A DNA stretch of 64,000 bases from Anaeropeptidivorans aminofermentans (GTDB taxonomy: Bacteria; Bacillota; Clostridia; Lachnospirales; UBA5962): positions 620,001 through 684,000 of the forward strand of contig NZ_OW711693.1 in the NCBI RefSeq assembly GCF_940670685.1, written 5' to 3'. Each line of letters opens with the position of its first letter. Within the stretch, counting starts at the first letter, position 1. Positions 15,244 to 25,064 of the stretch are shown here, in pieces. The position numbers and the translations under genes are program-made. Under the pieces are notes generated by a model that worked only from the letters and a program-made list of their open reading frames with translations, had not been told where the DNA came from and did no database searches.

Positions 15244-16673
15244 TAATTATTCCTGTATCTGTAATGATAATTATTTTTTTTCATATAATAGGAGTTCCTG
15301 TATTTCAATTGCCTTTTCCTTCTGTTTCTGCGGCGTATTCTTACGATTCTTGAAGATACGGAAATTACGGTGAGGAAAACTGCGATAAACCCTGCAATTT
15401 TAAGTATAAGGACAAAGTTTTTGCTTATTCCGGTTAATGTGCTGCCCTTCTTTTCGGCAAGGGTGTTTTTTTCTTCCGAAGGCATATCCTTCGGGATAGG
15501 TACTTCTGATTTGCTGTAAAGGTCAACCGTTTTAAGCACATTTCCGTTATACATAATATCAAGGGTCCCTACCTTTTGATTCAGCGCTACGGGAGGGCTT
15601 ATCTGATAAGATATATTAGATTTTAAAATAATATCGTCTTTTGACAGGGTCGAAGGAAGGTTCATCGTAATATCTTCCTTGGCGTAAAGCTCGGCTATTC
15701 CTGCTTCACGGATTAAGCCTTCTTTTTCGTATACTACATTTATTTTTTCCGTATAGCTTTTGCTGTCGAATATATTGACATTGCAATAGGTATTAAAGCC
15801 ATAGTCCAAAAGGGTTTTCGTATCTGTATAGGAGGCCTTTGCGCTGGAATCGTGAAGGATTACGGCAATAAGGCCCTTTTCGTCCTTTTTTGCATAAGTT
15901 ACGAGGGTATTTCCGGCTTCCGTAGTAAAGCCTGTTTTGCCGCCTACTACGTTTTCATGATAATTGGCGTTGCCGGAAAAAATCATTTTATGGTTATTGT
16001 TAAGAGGCCTTTCCAAAGGCTGCTTTTCCGTAGGGGGAAGCTTCATGGATTGAGTGGAGATTATTTTGATAAATTCAGGATTTTTTATTGCTGCCTGCAT
16101 GATTAAAGCCATGTCGTAGGCCGTCGTATAATGGTTTTCATCGTGAAGGCCATGAGGATTTGTAAAATGCGTATTTTTAGCCCCAAGGTCCTTTGCCTTT
16201 TTATTCATCATTTCGGCAAAGCCTTCGTTTGTCCCGCCAAGATGCTCCGCAACGGCATTAGATACCTCATTTGCGCTTTCAAGCATTATGGCGTAAAGAG
16301 ACTGCTCCATGGAAAGGCTTTCGTCCTCGTCCATGGCTATGTGGCTTGAATTATAAGGAAGGGAGAAAACGGCCTGATGGCTGAAGAGAACCCTTTCGTC
16401 AAGCTTTGCGTTTTCAAGGGCAAGCATGGCAGTCATTATTTTTGTGATGCTGGCGGGGAACTTTTTTATATCTTTGTTTTTATCGTATATGACGCAGCCT
16501 GTTTCTGCGTCGATAAGAACGGCAGCTTCCGCTTCTATGGATATATCTGAGGAGCTTGTTTCCGTAGGCTCCGTTAAAGGCAGAGGAATTTCAGATGCAT
16601 AAGATACCTGTGAAAATGCTGATATATATGTTAAAATTATACACATAATTGAAGTTAATTTTTTAAATTTCAT
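15243..16673 (-). CDS. dacF: D-alanyl-D-alanine carboxypeptidase (DacF/PBP5 type)
   Basis: A 476-residue serine peptidase S11 (penicillin-binding protein) that trims the terminal D-Ala of peptidoglycan stem peptides outside the membrane. The signal peptide covers residues 1-27. The three active-site motifs are Ser75-x-x-Lys78 ('PASITKIM'), Ser133-Ala-Asn135 ('LESANEV') and Lys246-Thr-Gly248 ('VGGKTGFT'). A C-terminal PBP5-type beta domain follows at about 300-390, then a membrane helix near 425-447 and a very basic tail rich in Arg, Lys and Tyr. The tail helix replaces the usual amphipathic anchor, so it is firmly membrane bound. AAAGGA precedes the ATG. It could equally be named dacA/dacB; sporulation control is not visible. 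Confidence 0.9.
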   Translation of the reverse strand: MKFKKLTSIMCIILTYISAFSQVSYASEIPLPLTEPTETSSSDISIEAEAAVLIDAETGCVIYDKNKDIKKFPASITKIMTAMLALENAKLDERVLFSHQAVFSLPYNSSHIAMDEDESLSMEQSLYAIMLESANEVSNAVAEHLGGTNEGFAEMMNKKAKDLGAKNTHFTNPHGLHDENHYTTAYDMALIMQAAIKNPEFIKIISTQSMKLPPTEKQPLERPLNNNHKMIFSGNANYHENVVGGKTGFTTEAGNTLVTYAKKDEKGLIAVILHDSSAKASYTDTKTLLDYGFNTYCNVNIFDSKSYTEKINVVYEKEGLIREAGIAELYAKEDITMNLPSTLSKDDIILKSNISYQISPPVALNQKVGTLDIMYNGNVLKTVDLYSKSEVPIPKDMPSEEKNTLAEKKGSTLTGISKNFVLILKIAGFIAVFLTVISVSSRIVRIRRRNRRKRQLKYRNSYYMKKNNYHYRYRNN

Positions 16674-17143
16674 GGGAATATCCTTTCGGGGTGCAAGTTT
16701 TTTGTAATGATTAATGATTATACCATAAATTGTCTATTGCTTAAATACCTATATGTATAAAATCATGAAAATCAGGCTTGAATTTTATAGATGCTTAGGG
16801 AATAAGCCGTAGATTTAGTTTTTATTGCTGATATTTTGATTATGTATTATTTATGTTATAATCATATTTAGGCATAAAATATTTATGAATACTCCGGCGA
16901 TTATAGCCGAAGAATAGGGATAATAAGAATTTAACATTCAGTATACCCGTTTTTTAACAGCCTTATTAAAATTACCGTTATTTTCAAACCACGTTTTAAG
17001 AATATATTTTTACTGATTATGATATATGCTAAAAATCATTTCTATAATCCTAAAAGGCTTGTTTCATGGCATAATTTGCAGAATTAAAAGTGTTAATTTA
17101 TATAGCTTCTATGTTATACTATTCCTATTATACGGAGGTCTTT
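16674..17143. other. intergenic DNA between divergent dacF and comEA
   Basis: 470 bases of AT-rich sequence. A TATACT box at 17115-17120 lies 24 bases before the comEA start and may be its -10 element, but no good -35 pairs with it. No gene, repeat copy or riboswitch was recognised. Confidence 0.4.
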
Positions 17144-17812
17144 ATGAAGGAAAAGCTGCAAAGCCTTAATATTATTGCCACTGTTTTTATAATTATAATG
17201 CTTGTTTTTATTTGTTATAAGCTTGTAACACAAAAAGAAGCTGCTTCGGAAGGCCTTATTCTTTATAATTATTCAGAAGAAGATAATAAACCAGCTGAAA
17301 AGGCCCCTTTAGAGGAGGCAACAAAGGAGGAAGAAAATGTTCCTCAAACTTTCCGCCTTTACATAACCGGTGCGGTTAAATCTCCGGGGGTTTATGAAAT
17401 TGAAGAAGGAAAGCGCATCGTCGACCTGATAGAGCTTGCAGGAGGAGCATTGGAAAACGCCAATTTGGGAAATATAAACTTAGCGGCATATGTTGAAGAC
17501 GCAAAGCATGTAAAGATACCTGTGAAAACCGAAGAAGGGGCAGAAGAAATACCCCGGGACGAAACATGGTATCAAGGAGAAGAAGTTTCGGAAAAAGATG
17601 CTCCCGTGCCAAATAACGGCCTTATAAATATAAATGATGCAAGCCTTAAAGAGCTTACTGCCCTTCCCGGAATAGGCAATGTCATAGGCCAGAATATTAT
17701 AAATTACAGGCAGGCAAAAGGGCCTTTTAAATCCATAGAAGAAATAAAAAACGTAAGCCGTATAGGAAGCTCCGTATTTGATGAAATAAAAGATAAAATC
17801 ACGGTGGAATAG
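17144..17812 (+). CDS. comEA: ComEA family DNA-binding competence protein
   Basis: A 222-residue protein anchored by one N-terminal membrane helix (about 8-27). An acidic linker (about 40-65) leads to an SLBB domain ('FRLYITGAVKSPGVYEIEEGKRIVDLIELAGGALENA') and then the double helix-hairpin-helix DNA-binding module at the C-terminus ('LININDASLKELTALPGIGNVIGQNIINYRQAKGPFKSIEEIKNVSRIG'). It binds incoming double-stranded DNA at the outer face of the membrane for uptake by ComEC, whose gene is 3.5 kb downstream. The start is ATG 17144, with GGAGG 5 bases before it; an earlier in-frame ATG lacks a site. Confidence 0.9.
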   Translation: MKEKLQSLNIIATVFIIIMLVFICYKLVTQKEAASEGLILYNYSEEDNKPAEKAPLEEATKEEENVPQTFRLYITGAVKSPGVYEIEEGKRIVDLIELAGGALENANLGNINLAAYVEDAKHVKIPVKTEEGAEEIPRDETWYQGEEVSEKDAPVPNNGLININDASLKELTALPGIGNVIGQNIINYRQAKGPFKSIEEIKNVSRIGSSVFDEIKDKITVE

Positions 17813-18047
17813 GCAGATAAAGTTAGAAATTATTCAAATTATAAGAAATAGGCTTTTTATTACTTTCTTATAAGAAATTTACTGTATAATTAACATGCTT
17901 GAAAACTTGTTTGTGAACTTACAGGCAACGCTTAGTTGAAAACAACTTGCAGGCTTAGGATTATATAATTTTTTAAATTCACTTAGTATAAATAAATTTT
18001 CGTTTCAGATTTTAATATAATGCATAATATGTTTAGGAGGGGTTTCA

Positions 18048-18737
18048 TTGTATAATATACTTGTCGTAGATGATGAAAAGCTTATCGTTAAAGGCATAAA
18101 ATTCAGCCTTGAGCAGGAAGACATGAAAGTCGATGCTGCTTATGACGGAGAAGAAGCGCTTGTTTTGGCAAAGGGGAAAGAATACGACCTTATAGTCCTT
18201 GATGTGATGCTTCCGAAGGTAGACGGCCTTCAGGTATGTCAACAGATAAGAGAATTCAGCGGCGTTCCCATTATCATGGTTACTGCAAAAGGCGATGATA
18301 TGGATAAAATCATGGGCCTTGAATACGGCGCAGATGATTATATAACAAAGCCCTTTAATATATTAGAGCTTAAAGCAAGGATTAAAGCGATATTAAGAAG
18401 AAGCGTAAGAAAGGTAAGCCCTCAGGAAGCAAAGGAAGAAAGGGGCCTTACCTATAATGAGCTGAGGCTCGAACTTGACAGCAGGCGGGTGTTTATAAAT
18501 TCCAAGGAAACCAATCTTACGGCTAAGGAATTTGACCTTTTAGAACTTCTTATGGAAAACCGCGGCAAGGTATACAGCAGAGAAAGCCTTTTAAATACTG
18601 TCTGGGGATATGATTATCCCGGGGACGTAAGAACGGTTGACGTCCATGTAAGAAGATTAAGAGAAAAGATTGAGGAGAACCCAAGCGACCCTAAATTTAT
18701 TCACACGAAATGGGGAGTTGGTTATTATTTTGGATAG
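18048..18737 (+). CDS. OmpR/PhoB-family response regulator
   Basis: A 229-residue two-component response regulator. The receiver domain (1-120) has the acidic pair in 'VVDDE', the phospho-acceptor Asp52 in 'LIVLDVMLP', Thr79 and Lys101 ('YITKPF'). A winged-helix DNA-binding domain (about 140-228) ends in 'DVHVRRLREKIEENPSDPKFIHTKWGVGYYF'. The start is TTG at 18048 behind AGGAGGGG; no other start fits the domain boundary. It overlaps the sensor kinase gene by 8 bases, so both are co-translated. The upstream gap (17813-18047) contains a fragment resembling the right end of a type A element. Regulon unknown. Confidence 0.92.
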   Translation: MYNILVVDDEKLIVKGIKFSLEQEDMKVDAAYDGEEALVLAKGKEYDLIVLDVMLPKVDGLQVCQQIREFSGVPIIMVTAKGDDMDKIMGLEYGADDYITKPFNILELKARIKAILRRSVRKVSPQEAKEERGLTYNELRLELDSRRVFINSKETNLTAKEFDLLELLMENRGKVYSRESLLNTVWGYDYPGDVRTVDVHVRRLREKIEENPSDPKFIHTKWGVGYYFG

Positions 18738-20160
18738 ACTTAACTGGTTTGGCAGCCTAAGATGGAAGTTTTTTCTTTCTTTTATATCGGTGGGGCTGAT
18801 CCCGATTATGATTTTCGGCTTTACTACGACGAATTTCATAGAGTCTTATTTCATATCAAATAAGGAAAACGATATTAAAAGAAAAGCTGCCGTAATCACA
18901 GATACTGTAATAAAAGGTAATTTTCTTACGGATAGCAGTAAGGACAAGCTTAATCTTTTATCCGTCAATATGACGGATAAAAGCAGGGCCGAATCCTTCA
19001 GGATTCTTATTATTGACGATAAAGGCGTCGTTATTAACGACACCAATTATACCTATAACAATACGACCTTCATATCCCCTGAAATAATCCATGCCATGGA
19101 GGATATGAAGCCTTATTCCAAGCTTCAAGAGGACGGCATGACTCTTTATACGGCTGTTCCTATGCTGAATGACGACTCTACCAAGGCCATAGGAACGGTT
19201 CTTATCGTAAGCGGCGTTTCAGATGTTTTTAATCTGATAAACTCTGTAAAAAGGTCTTTGATGCCCCTTATAGGCATTATTACCCTTGTGGTTTTCATAT
19301 GTGTATTTTTTATATCTCATATAATTATAGGGCCTTTGAAAAATATTTTAAGGGTCGTTACGCTTATGAGCGAGGGTCATTTGAACCAAAGAATCGGTGT
19401 TCGGGGAAGAGATGAGTTTTCCCAGCTTGCCGTAGCTTTTAACAATATGAACGACAAGCTTGAACAGGTAGAAAAAACAAGGGAAGAATTTGTTTCCAAT
19501 GTATCTCATGAGCTTAAAACCCCTTTAAGCTCTATTAAGGTTCTTTCTGAGTCTATTTTATTTCAGGAGAATGTTCCCGTGGAAATGTATCGGGAATTCT
19601 TGCAGGATATTAATTCAGAGGTAGACAGAATGACCTTTATCGTGAATGACCTGCTTACCCTTGTTAAGCTTGACCAAAGAACCATAGGCCTTAATATTAA
19701 GCCTACAGAAATAAATAAAATGGTTGAAGATATATTAAAGCGGCTTTATCCTCTGGCGGAGCAGAAAAAAATAGAGCTTCTTTATGAGGATGTTAAGCGG
19801 GTTGTCATAGACGCGGATGAAATGAAGCTTAGCCTTGCCATATCAAACCTTGTAGAAAACGGCATAAAATATACTCCAGACGGAGGTACCGTAAAGGTAA
19901 TTGTAGATGCCGACCATCAAAATGCCTTTATCACCGTTCAGGATACAGGGGTGGGCATTGCGGAGGAAGAGCAAAGCAAGGTGTTTACAAGGTTCTACCG
20001 CATCGACAAAACCAGAGACAGGGGCACAGGAGGCACAGGCCTTGGCCTTTCCATAACCCATTCGACAGTTCTTCTGCATAACGGAAGCATCCGTCTTTCC
20101 AGCAAGGAAGGCGAGGGTACTACATTTGTGGTAAGGCTTCCTATTAAGCATACAAGTTAG
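18730..20160 (+). CDS. membrane sensor histidine kinase
   Basis: A 476-residue kinase partner of the preceding regulator. Membrane helices lie at about 13-35 and 178-200 and enclose an extracellular sensor domain of about 140 residues. HAMP follows (about 200-255), then the HisKA box with phospho-accepting His260 ('FVSNVSHELKTPLSS'), and the ATPase motifs N ('NLVENGIKYTP'), G1 ('DTGVGIAEEE'), F ('VFTRFYRID') and G2 ('GTGGTGLGLSI'). The start is TTG 18730 inside the end of the regulator gene, with GGGGAG upstream; a longer frame exists but would eat into that gene. The layout resembles WalK/ResE-type kinases. Signal unknown. Confidence 0.9.
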   Translation: MDRLNWFGSLRWKFFLSFISVGLIPIMIFGFTTTNFIESYFISNKENDIKRKAAVITDTVIKGNFLTDSSKDKLNLLSVNMTDKSRAESFRILIIDDKGVVINDTNYTYNNTTFISPEIIHAMEDMKPYSKLQEDGMTLYTAVPMLNDDSTKAIGTVLIVSGVSDVFNLINSVKRSLMPLIGIITLVVFICVFFISHIIIGPLKNILRVVTLMSEGHLNQRIGVRGRDEFSQLAVAFNNMNDKLEQVEKTREEFVSNVSHELKTPLSSIKVLSESILFQENVPVEMYREFLQDINSEVDRMTFIVNDLLTLVKLDQRTIGLNIKPTEINKMVEDILKRLYPLAEQKKIELLYEDVKRVVIDADEMKLSLAISNLVENGIKYTPDGGTVKVIVDADHQNAFITVQDTGVGIAEEEQSKVFTRFYRIDKTRDRGTGGTGLGLSITHSTVLLHNGSIRLSSKEGEGTTFVVRLPIKHTS

Positions 20161-20171
20161 GAGGGGTCTTG

Positions 20172-21230
20172 ATGTTTACACCCGGAAAATGGCTTAGAGC
20201 GGCTGCCATAGCAATTGTTTCTTTAGTTGTTATATTTGGCATATTTACTTTTTTTAATTATAAAGCAGGAGAAGCAGACCAAAATGCAATAAATACTAAA
20301 ATATACTTTCTTAATCCAACAACCTACAGCCTTGAATATGAAAACAGAAGCATTCCTAAATATATTAAAAGCGAAACAGGTGAAATGAAAGCAAAGGAAG
20401 ATACGGACTTTGTGGAAGAGGTTCTTTATGAGCTTATCATTATAGGGCCTAAAAGTGCAAATCTTGTGAAAACATTTCCGCCGGAGCTTAAGATCGCAAG
20501 GGAAGTTACTCTTTTTTCCTCTTATGATGAGGGGGGGGCAACGTCTAAAAATAAAACCGTGGAAATTGTATTTTCAAAAGAATATAAGGATTTAAGTCCG
20601 GCAGATGAAATTCTTCTAAGAGGTTCTTTGGTTTATACCCTGACGGAATTGGACTTTGTTAAAAATGTTGAAATATTTATTGAAAACGGCGCAGTTGAAG
20701 AAAGGCTTACTCAGGCAAACAATCAGATTATGGGCCCCATGAATAGAGAAAACGTTCTGCTTACGCCCAATATTACTTCCGACAGCGTTATAAGAAAACA
20801 AGTAGTCCTTTATTTTGCTAATAAGGAAATGACAGGGCTTGTACCGGAGGTAAGGCTTATAGAGGTTCAGTCTCCTTTAGACTCTTCAGAAGAAAAGGCC
20901 ATATTGGAGCAGCTTATAAAAGGGCCTTCTTCAAAAAATTTAGTAGGGCTTCTTCCCTCTGATATGAAGATAAACGACGTCAATACCACTACAGATAAAA
21001 CCTGCTATATTGATTTAAGCAGTATTCCCGAAATCAATAAGGGAACGTATAACGAAAACTTGCAGAAGCTCACAATATATTCCATCGTAAATACCCTTAC
21101 TATCCCCGATAAAAATGTAAAAAGGGTTCAGTTTCTCATAAACGGAGAAAAGGTGAGTAATCTCAATCAGGCATATGAAAAAGATGAGTCCCTGATACTC
21201 AATACTGAGATAAAGCAGGATGAAGACTAA
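20172..21230 (+). CDS. membrane-anchored protein with two GerMN domains
   Basis: A 352-residue protein with an N-terminal membrane helix (about 8-30) and no lipobox cysteine. Two GerMN-type repeats can be seen: one at about 37-170 and a clearer one at about 212-330 ('LYFANKEMTGLVPEVRLIEVQSPLDSSEEKAILEQLIKGPSSKNLVGLLPSDMKINDVN'). GerMN domains occur in sporulation and germination protein GerM and in lipoproteins next to two-component systems (LpqB type). It follows the kinase gene by 11 bases behind AGGAGGGG, so it probably belongs to the same operon and may modulate the kinase. The start is ATG 20172, one codon after a TTG. Confidence 0.75.
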   Translation: MFTPGKWLRAAAIAIVSLVVIFGIFTFFNYKAGEADQNAINTKIYFLNPTTYSLEYENRSIPKYIKSETGEMKAKEDTDFVEEVLYELIIIGPKSANLVKTFPPELKIAREVTLFSSYDEGGATSKNKTVEIVFSKEYKDLSPADEILLRGSLVYTLTELDFVKNVEIFIENGAVEERLTQANNQIMGPMNRENVLLTPNITSDSVIRKQVVLYFANKEMTGLVPEVRLIEVQSPLDSSEEKAILEQLIKGPSSKNLVGLLPSDMKINDVNTTTDKTCYIDLSSIPEINKGTYNENLQKLTIYSIVNTLTIPDKNVKRVQFLINGEKVSNLNQAYEKDESLILNTEIKQDED

Positions 21231-21279
21231 AAGATTTACTTCTGCTCTTATATTCGAATAAATATGAAACAGCAGCATT

Positions 21280-21339
21280 GTCAATTTGCTTTTCTTTTAT
21301 TTTTAGCCGTCTAAAGCCTAATATTAAAAGCAAGCTGGC
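21280..21339. repeat. type D inverted-repeat element, 60 bp
   Basis: GTCAATTTGCTTTT (21280-21293) faces AAAAGCAAGCTGGC (21326-21339), 12 of 14 positions complementary. The flank AGCAGCATT also matches the copy at 5214. It ends 9 bases before the ribosome binding site of comEC. Confidence 0.55.
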
Positions 21340-21358
21340 TATAGTACAAAGGTGAACT

Positions 21359-23710
21359 ATGAAAAGACCGATGGTTCAAGGCATGGTTATTTTAATAGGC
21401 TCTGTGCTGACATATTTTTATTTTAATGAGGCTTTATGGGCTATAGGTATTTTTATTACGGCGTTATTTTCAGTATTCCTTTATAAAAAGCTGAAATGGA
21501 AGGGCGCATTTATATTTATTTTATTCTGGGCTTTCGGCCCTATAAGCCTTTATATGCCTGCAGCGAAACATGAAAAAATCATAAACGAGGCCGCCCTTCA
21601 TGAAAAGAGGGCCGGCCTTTATGGCGTTATTGAAAGGGTTTCCAGTACATCCTCTGGAAAGCAAAAAGCCGACGTAAGAATAAGAAAGATATATCTTGCA
21701 AATAATGTTTTTGACGGCAATTTTAAAGCAAGGATTTATCTTCCTGAAAATAAATATTATGAAGCAGGAACAATACTCTATGCCGAAGGAACAATTTTAT
21801 TTCCTGAAAAACAGCGTATTCCGGGAGGTTTTGATGAATATGTATATTTGACCTCTCAGAATATAAAATATAAGGTTTATGCGGATAAGGCTCAGGATTA
21901 CGGTAAAAGCAAGGGCTTGCTTTCTGCAATGGGCAGCTTAAACAAAAGAATAGGAAATATCTTTGATACCACCCTTTCCAAGCAGGAAAGCGGAATCATA
22001 AAAGCAATGACCATAGGGGATACGGAAGATTTAAATGATGAAATTTCAGAGCTTTATAAGAAGACGGGGATTTTTCATATCATCGTTATTTCAGGGTTTC
22101 ATATTACTTTAATAGCATTTATGCTATATAAACTTCTATCTTATATATTTCCTCTGGATATAAGCGCTGTTTTGAGTATTCTCGCAATTGTATTATACTG
22201 TATGCTTACAGGCGCAGGGGTATCTTCTGTAAGGGCGGTTATTATGACCTCCGCTTTTATTTTAGGCAGGTCCTTTTACAGAGATGCAGACCCCCTCACG
22301 TCTACGGCTTTTTCGGCTTCTGTTCTGGTTTTATATAATCCTGTTTTTATTTTTAATGCAGGCTTTCAGCTTTCCTTTGCATGTGTTTTTTCAATTATAA
22401 CGGGAACAGAGCCCATCAATAGGCTCATAGGCCTTATACTTTTGAAAATACCCTTGGGAAATAGGCTTGTTCATTATACGAAAGCCCGCCTGGCTATAGC
22501 TTCAAGCATTGCCGCCTTTATAGGCTCAAGCCCTATCCTTATTCACCATTTTAATTACATATCCCCTTATTCGGTATTAATTAATATTATTCTGCTTCCC
22601 TTTACGTCTTTACTTACGGTTTCAAGCTTCATTATGGCTCTTTCGGGTATGATAAGTACGGGATTTGCCGAGGTTTTAAGCGGAATCGTGTTTTTTATAC
22701 TTAAGTTTTATGAGGTTGTCTGCCTGTTTTTTATTGAGCTTCCTTATTCCTATATTTCTATAGGAACAAAGCCTGTTTTTATTACTTTTCTTTTTTACAT
22801 ATGCTATATTTTATTTATAAGATTATTTTCGGAACCTAAATTAAATCCCAAAGAGCTCAAAACCTTGGGAATGGCAATATTAATTTTTATAGGGTCCAAT
22901 ATTATATACGAAATTTACCCGAGACCCTTAAGCATAACAATGCTTGACGTAGGGCAGGGAGACTGCTTTATCGTAGAAGGCAGTTCAGACACCTTTTTAA
23001 TAGACGGCGGAGGGTGGAATAATATAGGCTTAGGGGAAAATACCGGCTTTAAAGTAATTTCACCTTATTTAAGCCATCAGGGAATAGATAAAATAAAAGC
23101 CGCCTTTATATCTCATCTTGACGCTGACCATGCATATGGTATAATTGAGCTTCTGTATATAAAAGAAGTGGAATTTGTGGTTCTTCCGTCTACAGCCGAT
23201 AAAGAAAGCAGTATGTATAAAAACCTTGAATACGCCGCAAAAGAAAATAATACGAAGATTATCTTTCTTTCTGAAGGAGAAGCCATATCCTCAAAGGACG
23301 GATTCCAGTTTCTTATTCTCTCACCGGAAAAGAACGCTTATTATAAGGATATTAATGACGCATCTCTTGTGATAAAGCTTTTATATGAAGACGTGAGCTT
23401 CTTATTTACAGGTGACATTGGCTTTGAAACGGAAGAAAAGCTTATGGCAAATGGGAATATAAAATGTGATATACTAAAAATTGCCCACCACGGTTCCAAT
23501 AATTCCACCTCTGATAAATTTATTGAAAAAACAGCCCCGAAGGCTGCCATAGTAAGCGTGGCCAAAAGAAATAATTTCAATCAGCCGGGGGAAGACCTTT
23601 TAAATCGGCTTGCAGAAGAGAATATTACGCTGTTTTCAACTGCCGACAGAGGAACTGTTATAATAAAAACAGACGGAAGAAAAATAAAAATAGAAACCAT
23701 GCTGAATTAA
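21359..23710 (+). CDS. comEC: ComEC/Rec2 DNA-uptake channel
   Basis: A 783-residue polytopic membrane protein that translocates single-stranded DNA into the cytoplasm during transformation. An N-terminal DUF4131/OB-like external domain (about 60-180) sits between membrane helices. The competence domain with 'GIFHIIVISGFHITLIAFMLYKLL' and 'LTGAGVSSVRAVIM' follows (about 230-500). A C-terminal metallo-beta-lactamase-like domain starts at 'ITMLDVGQGDCFIVEGSSDTFLIDGGG' and carries the metal motif 'SHLDADH' and later 'IAHHGSNNSTS'. The length is normal for the family and no motif is broken. AAAGGTG precedes the ATG. With ComEA it suggests a DNA-uptake system, or at least its retained core. Confidence 0.93.
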   Translation: MKRPMVQGMVILIGSVLTYFYFNEALWAIGIFITALFSVFLYKKLKWKGAFIFILFWAFGPISLYMPAAKHEKIINEAALHEKRAGLYGVIERVSSTSSGKQKADVRIRKIYLANNVFDGNFKARIYLPENKYYEAGTILYAEGTILFPEKQRIPGGFDEYVYLTSQNIKYKVYADKAQDYGKSKGLLSAMGSLNKRIGNIFDTTLSKQESGIIKAMTIGDTEDLNDEISELYKKTGIFHIIVISGFHITLIAFMLYKLLSYIFPLDISAVLSILAIVLYCMLTGAGVSSVRAVIMTSAFILGRSFYRDADPLTSTAFSASVLVLYNPVFIFNAGFQLSFACVFSIITGTEPINRLIGLILLKIPLGNRLVHYTKARLAIASSIAAFIGSSPILIHHFNYISPYSVLINIILLPFTSLLTVSSFIMALSGMISTGFAEVLSGIVFFILKFYEVVCLFFIELPYSYISIGTKPVFITFLFYICYILFIRLFSEPKLNPKELKTLGMAILIFIGSNIIYEIYPRPLSITMLDVGQGDCFIVEGSSDTFLIDGGGWNNIGLGENTGFKVISPYLSHQGIDKIKAAFISHLDADHAYGIIELLYIKEVEFVVLPSTADKESSMYKNLEYAAKENNTKIIFLSEGEAISSKDGFQFLILSPEKNAYYKDINDASLVIKLLYEDVSFLFTGDIGFETEEKLMANGNIKCDILKIAHHGSNNSTSDKFIEKTAPKAAIVSVAKRNNFNQPGEDLLNRLAEENITLFSTADRGTVIIKTDGRKIKIETMLN

Positions 23711-23736
23711 AACAGGATTAAAGATTAAGGTGAAAT

Positions 23737-24732
23737 ATGAAAAAGCTGGCAGAGGAAATAAAAAATAATAAAATAAGTGACCTTTATTTATTTTACGGAG
23801 AAGAAGGCTATCTTAAGCGCCAATATCTTAATTTAATAGAGAAGGCCTTATTTGAAGGCGAAAAGGACATGATGAACTATGATACCTTTGAAGGCAAAAG
23901 CTGTGACGTTACGAAAATAGCCGATGCCCTTAAAACCATGCCCTTTATGAAGGAAAGAAGGCTTATTGCCGTAAAAGACAGCAGGCTTTTTATAAACGGC
24001 AGAAAAAACGACAGCCAGTATATCCTTGAGGAGCTTAAGGATATACCTGAAAGCACCGTAATTGTATTTATAGAAGACGAGGTCGATAAAAGAAGCGCCC
24101 TTTATAAATTCGTAAATAAAGAAGGTAAGGCCGTAGAATTTAAATTCTTAAAGGAAGCAGAGCTTACAGGCTGGGTTGTAAGGCGGTTTATGAAGCTTAA
24201 CATCGGTATGAACCAAGGGACGGCAGCTTATTTTATACGAAGCGTATCGCCCAATATGGAGCTTATGGAAAGGGAAATAGAGAAGCTTTCCAATTATGTT
24301 GAAAAAAACGTAACGAAGGCTGATATTGATACTATCTGCACGAAAAGCATAGAATCAAGAATATTTGACCTTACAGGGGCAATCGGAATGAAAAATACCG
24401 CAAAGGCCCTTGAAATATATTCTAATCTTATGCTTTTAAAGGAATCGCCTATAATGGTTCTTTCCATGCTTGCAAGGCAGTTTAGAATCATTCTTCAAGT
24501 GAAGGAATATAGGGGTCTTAGCTCTCAGGAAATCGGAACGGAGCTCTCCCTTCATAGCTTTGTCGTAAGCGAGGCAATGAAGCAGGGGGAAAAGTTTTCA
24601 AGAGAAACACTGATTTCAGCCCTGAAAGAATGCCTTGAAACGGATGTTGCTATAAAAACAGGCCGAATGGGAGATAAGCTGGGGGTAGAAATGCTTATTG
24701 TAAAATACTCAGGCGTACTTGAATTAATATGA
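23737..24732 (+). CDS. holA: DNA polymerase III delta subunit
   Basis: A 331-residue clamp-loader subunit of the AAA+ fold without a Walker nucleotide site. Typical phrases are 'LYLFYGEEGYLKRQYLNLIEKALF' at the start, 'DALKTMPFMKERRLIAVKDS', 'STVIVFIEDEVDKRSALYKFVNKEGKAVEF' and the C-terminal collar 'MVLSMLARQFRIILQVKEY'. It opens the beta clamp at the replication fork. It follows comEC by 26 bases behind AAGGTG; the comEC-holA order is common in Firmicutes. rpsT, often next, is not present here. Confidence 0.92.
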   Translation: MKKLAEEIKNNKISDLYLFYGEEGYLKRQYLNLIEKALFEGEKDMMNYDTFEGKSCDVTKIADALKTMPFMKERRLIAVKDSRLFINGRKNDSQYILEELKDIPESTVIVFIEDEVDKRSALYKFVNKEGKAVEFKFLKEAELTGWVVRRFMKLNIGMNQGTAAYFIRSVSPNMELMEREIEKLSNYVEKNVTKADIDTICTKSIESRIFDLTGAIGMKNTAKALEIYSNLMLLKESPIMVLSMLARQFRIILQVKEYRGLSSQEIGTELSLHSFVVSEAMKQGEKFSRETLISALKECLETDVAIKTGRMGDKLGVEMLIVKYSGVLELI

Positions 24733-25064
24733 AATAGCAGTATTGTCAATTCGTTTTTCTCCTATAATTCACAAAGATAAAAAGGCTTTATCAACTATAA
24801 AAAGGCGCTCAGATAAAAACTACTTATAAGCTTAGGCTTGTGTAATTTTTCATTTTCCCTTAGTATTTTTTATGCCTTCTAAAGCCAGATACTTACAGTG
24901 GAATAAAACTAAATTGACTGTAGAGTAAATAAACTAAAAAAGCTGTTTTAAAGTTTTATAAGGCTGAATAAATTTTAGCTTGATTTTTTTACCAAATACA
25001 TTTACCCTAAATAATGAGATAAATGGGGTATACTTATTATAAAATTGATGTTTGGAGGGAATTT
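24733..25064. other. intergenic DNA with decayed type D-like ends
   Basis: It begins with TATTGTCAATTCGTTTTTCT and later has AACTAAATTGACTGTAGAG (about 24907-24925), resembling the two ends of a type D element spread by about 150 bases of unrelated AT-rich DNA. No gene seen. Confidence 0.35.

Noticed and set aside
24733-25064. Complete type D element
   Set aside because: End-like phrases are about 170 bases apart, against about 70 in real copies, and the arms pair poorly; listed only as a decayed region.
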